DNA from: Corticimicrobacter populi
Lineage (GTDB): Bacteria; Pseudomonadota; Gammaproteobacteria; Burkholderiales; Burkholderiaceae_B
Direction of reading: 5' to 3'
NCBI RefSeq assembly: GCF_003123725.1
Contig: NZ_QETA01000003.1
Span: 62,001-126,000 of the forward strand
DNA: 64,000 nucleotides
Shown here one piece after another: positions 62,478 through 64,000 of the stretch. The notes under the pieces are model-generated. The model saw only the letters and a program-made list of their open reading frames with translations. It did no database searches and was not told the DNA's origin. Within the stretch, counting starts at the first letter, position 1, and each line of letters starts with the position of its first letter. A program made the position numbers and the translations under genes.

Positions 62478-63932
62478 ATGACGCACATGCCTGCCCTCTC
62501 CCTGCGCACTTCCTTTAGCGTACTGACTGCAGCGCTGCTGCTGGCCGGCTGCGGAGCCGTCGTCCACACGCCTTACCAGCAACCTGTCTTCCAGGTGCCA
62601 GAACACTGGCAGGGAGAAACGGCAGTCGCTGCGCACGCCCCCTCCAGCCAAACAGCTCATGCCGCAACGGGCCACGACTGGTGGCGACGCTTTGACGACC
62701 CCGTGCTGATCAACCTGGTCGAACAGGCCATTGCGCGCAACAACGACCTGGCCGTGGCCGCCATCCGCGTTCGCCGGGCACAGTTGCAGGCTGGCCTGGC
62801 TCAGGATAATCGCCTGCCCCAGCTCTCTGCCAGCGGACAGGCCGGCACCAGCCGCCGTATCGATGAATCGGCACGCTGGAGCGAATCCGACTCGGCCAGT
62901 GCTTCCGTCAAGTATGAACTGGATCTGTGGGGTCGGCTGTCCAGCCTGCACGACAGCGCCCGCTGGGAAGCCCTGGCCACCGAAGAAGACCGCCGCAGCG
63001 CCGAATTGGCTCTGATCGGCAGCACCATGGACCTGTACTGGCAGGCCAGCTACAACCGCCAGCGCCTGCAGAACTCCGAAGCCAGCATCGCCCATGCCCG
63101 GACGACGCTTGATCTGGTACGCGCCCAGTTCGATGCAGGTGCCGTCTCGCCGCTGGAAGTCGCCGAAGCCGAGCAGAATCTGTACGGACAGGAGGCCAGT
63201 CACCAGCAACTGCAGCAAGATCTCCAGGAAACGCTGAACGCCCTGTCGATTCTGTTCGACGCCCCCCCCGGGGGGCAATTCGACATTCCAGCACGACTGC
63301 CCGACACGGCCTTGCCCGACATTGCCCCCGGACTGCCGGCCGGATTGCTGGCCCGACGTCCTGATCTGCAGGCAGCCGAGCTGCGCCTGCGTCGCACCCT
63401 GTCCAGCAGCGATGCAGTCCGTGCAAGCTACTATCCCTCCATCAGCCTGACCGGTTCGCTAGGCAGCTCCAGCACCGCACTTTCATCCGTACTGAACAGC
63501 CCGGTCGCCACCCTGGGCATAGGCATCAACCTGCCTTTCCTGCAGTGGAACCAGATGAACCTGAACATTGCCGCCTCGAAAGCAGAGTACGAAGAGGCCG
63601 TCGTCGGATTCCGACAGACACTGTATGTCGCCATGAGCGAAGTAGACAATGCCCTTTCGGCGCGCCAGCAACTGGCCAGCCAGGGGCAACTGCTGGCGCA
63701 GACACTGCGCTCTGCCCGACAGGCCGAGGCACTCTACGAAGCCCGCTATCGACTGGGTGCAGTACCGCTCAGAAGCTGGCTCGATGCACAGGAAAAACGG
63801 CGCACGGCAGAAATCAACGTGGCACAGAACCGTTTCAGCCAATACAGCAACATGGTCACGCTGTACAAAGCGCTGGGCGGCGATACGGATCAGGAACCGA
63901 TTGCATCCGCAGACGCCAGCGGCCTGCGATAG
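62478..63932 (+). CDS. NodT-family outer-membrane efflux lipoprotein
   Basis: The 484-residue TolC-like protein has a lipoprotein signal (TALLLAGCG, Cys25) and two OEP repeats (WWRRFDDPVLINLVEQAI, DLAVAAIRVRRAQLQAG ... GLARRPDLQAAELRLR-like text as AGLLARRPDLQAAELRL). It would form the outer-membrane channel for MacAB, beginning a few bases after macB. Its last 43 bp overlap the convergent comM end. Confidence 0.94.
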   Translation: MTHMPALSLRTSFSVLTAALLLAGCGAVVHTPYQQPVFQVPEHWQGETAVAAHAPSSQTAHAATGHDWWRRFDDPVLINLVEQAIARNNDLAVAAIRVRRAQLQAGLAQDNRLPQLSASGQAGTSRRIDESARWSESDSASASVKYELDLWGRLSSLHDSARWEALATEEDRRSAELALIGSTMDLYWQASYNRQRLQNSEASIAHARTTLDLVRAQFDAGAVSPLEVAEAEQNLYGQEASHQQLQQDLQETLNALSILFDAPPGGQFDIPARLPDTALPDIAPGLPAGLLARRPDLQAAELRLRRTLSSSDAVRASYYPSISLTGSLGSSSTALSSVLNSPVATLGIGINLPFLQWNQMNLNIAASKAEYEEAVVGFRQTLYVAMSEVDNALSARQQLASQGQLLAQTLRSARQAEALYEARYRLGAVPLRSWLDAQEKRRTAEINVAQNRFSQYSNMVTLYKALGGDTDQEPIASADASGLR

Positions 63933-64000
63933 CGGATTGCCTCAGCCAGGTGCGTATCGTCAATCTGGCTACGTCCCTCCAGATCTGCCACGGTACGCGC
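63890..64000 (-). CDS. comM: ComM/YifB-like AAA ATPase, 3' end only
   Basis: The last 36 codons are visible, reading ARTVADLEGRSQIDDTHLAEA and then IRYRRP. This is the conserved C-terminus of ComM (Mg chelatase-like ATPase YifB), a helicase that extends D-loops during natural transformation. The reading frame continues beyond the window. It is convergent with, and overlaps, the NodT-family gene. Confidence 0.8.
   Translation of the reverse strand, partial: ARTVADLEGRSQIDDTHLAEAIRYRRPLASADAIGS

Overview
The window reads as a chromosomal segment of a beta-proteobacterium of the order Burkholderiales, most likely an Alcaligenaceae relative (Bordetella/Achromobacter/Alcaligenes group). The basis is the gene order gyrA-serC-pheA-tyrA-aroA-cmk-rpsA-ihfB-lapA-lapB-hldA-hldD-cysM, the divergent ompA-ubiG-gph block beside gyrA, the OmpA type, and GC-rich codon use in the core genes. 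The species cannot be fixed from sequence alone.

Layout. 0-5.0 kb: a NYN-domain protein, a 42-residue basic protein, ribosomal protein L31 type B, a GT-C membrane glycosyltransferase and a MATE exporter. 5.03-18.26 kb: a 13.2-kb integrative element bounded by 17-bp direct repeats, with a tyrosine integrase at its right end. 18.3-24.1 kb: orn, an M48 protease, rsgA, a NUDIX hydrolase, an ATPase, rplS and a small gene behind a LexA box. 24.1-31.2 kb: sulfate assimilation and uptake (cysN, cysD, cysH, cysA, cysW, cysT, sbp), with cysT broken by an in-frame stop. 31.4-39.0 kb: peroxiredoxin, a 240-bp foldback, acyl-CoA dehydrogenase with etfAB, a deacetylase-family protein and mltB. 39.1-54.4 kb: one long leftward run from gyrA to comEA covering DNA topology, serine and aromatic amino acid synthesis, translation and LPS heptose synthesis. 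54.8-63.9 kb: ompA, ubiG, gph, a BaeSR-like two-component pair and a MacAB-NodT tripartite exporter. The window ends in the 3' end of comM.

The element is a mosaic. It carries an IncQ-like replicon (AlpA-like regulator, RepA helicase, RepC initiator, three 22-bp iterons) and an RP4/IncP-like oriT without a relaxase gene. It also has a trbJ-trbK-trbL remnant of a P-type conjugation apparatus, two complete toxin-antitoxin pairs and an orphan HigA-like gene. Its cargo includes two TIR-based candidate defence loci. One is a lone TIR protein fused to an RsiV-like (DUF3298) domain. The other is a translationally coupled pair of a ThsB-like TIR protein and a tandem SLATT membrane protein, in an AT-rich patch. 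These two loci are the best candidates for little-described biology here.

The clearest lesions and oddities in the host part are the nonsense codon in cysT, the separation of rplS from trmD, the LexA box in front of a small membrane protein, and Gln at GyrA position 83.
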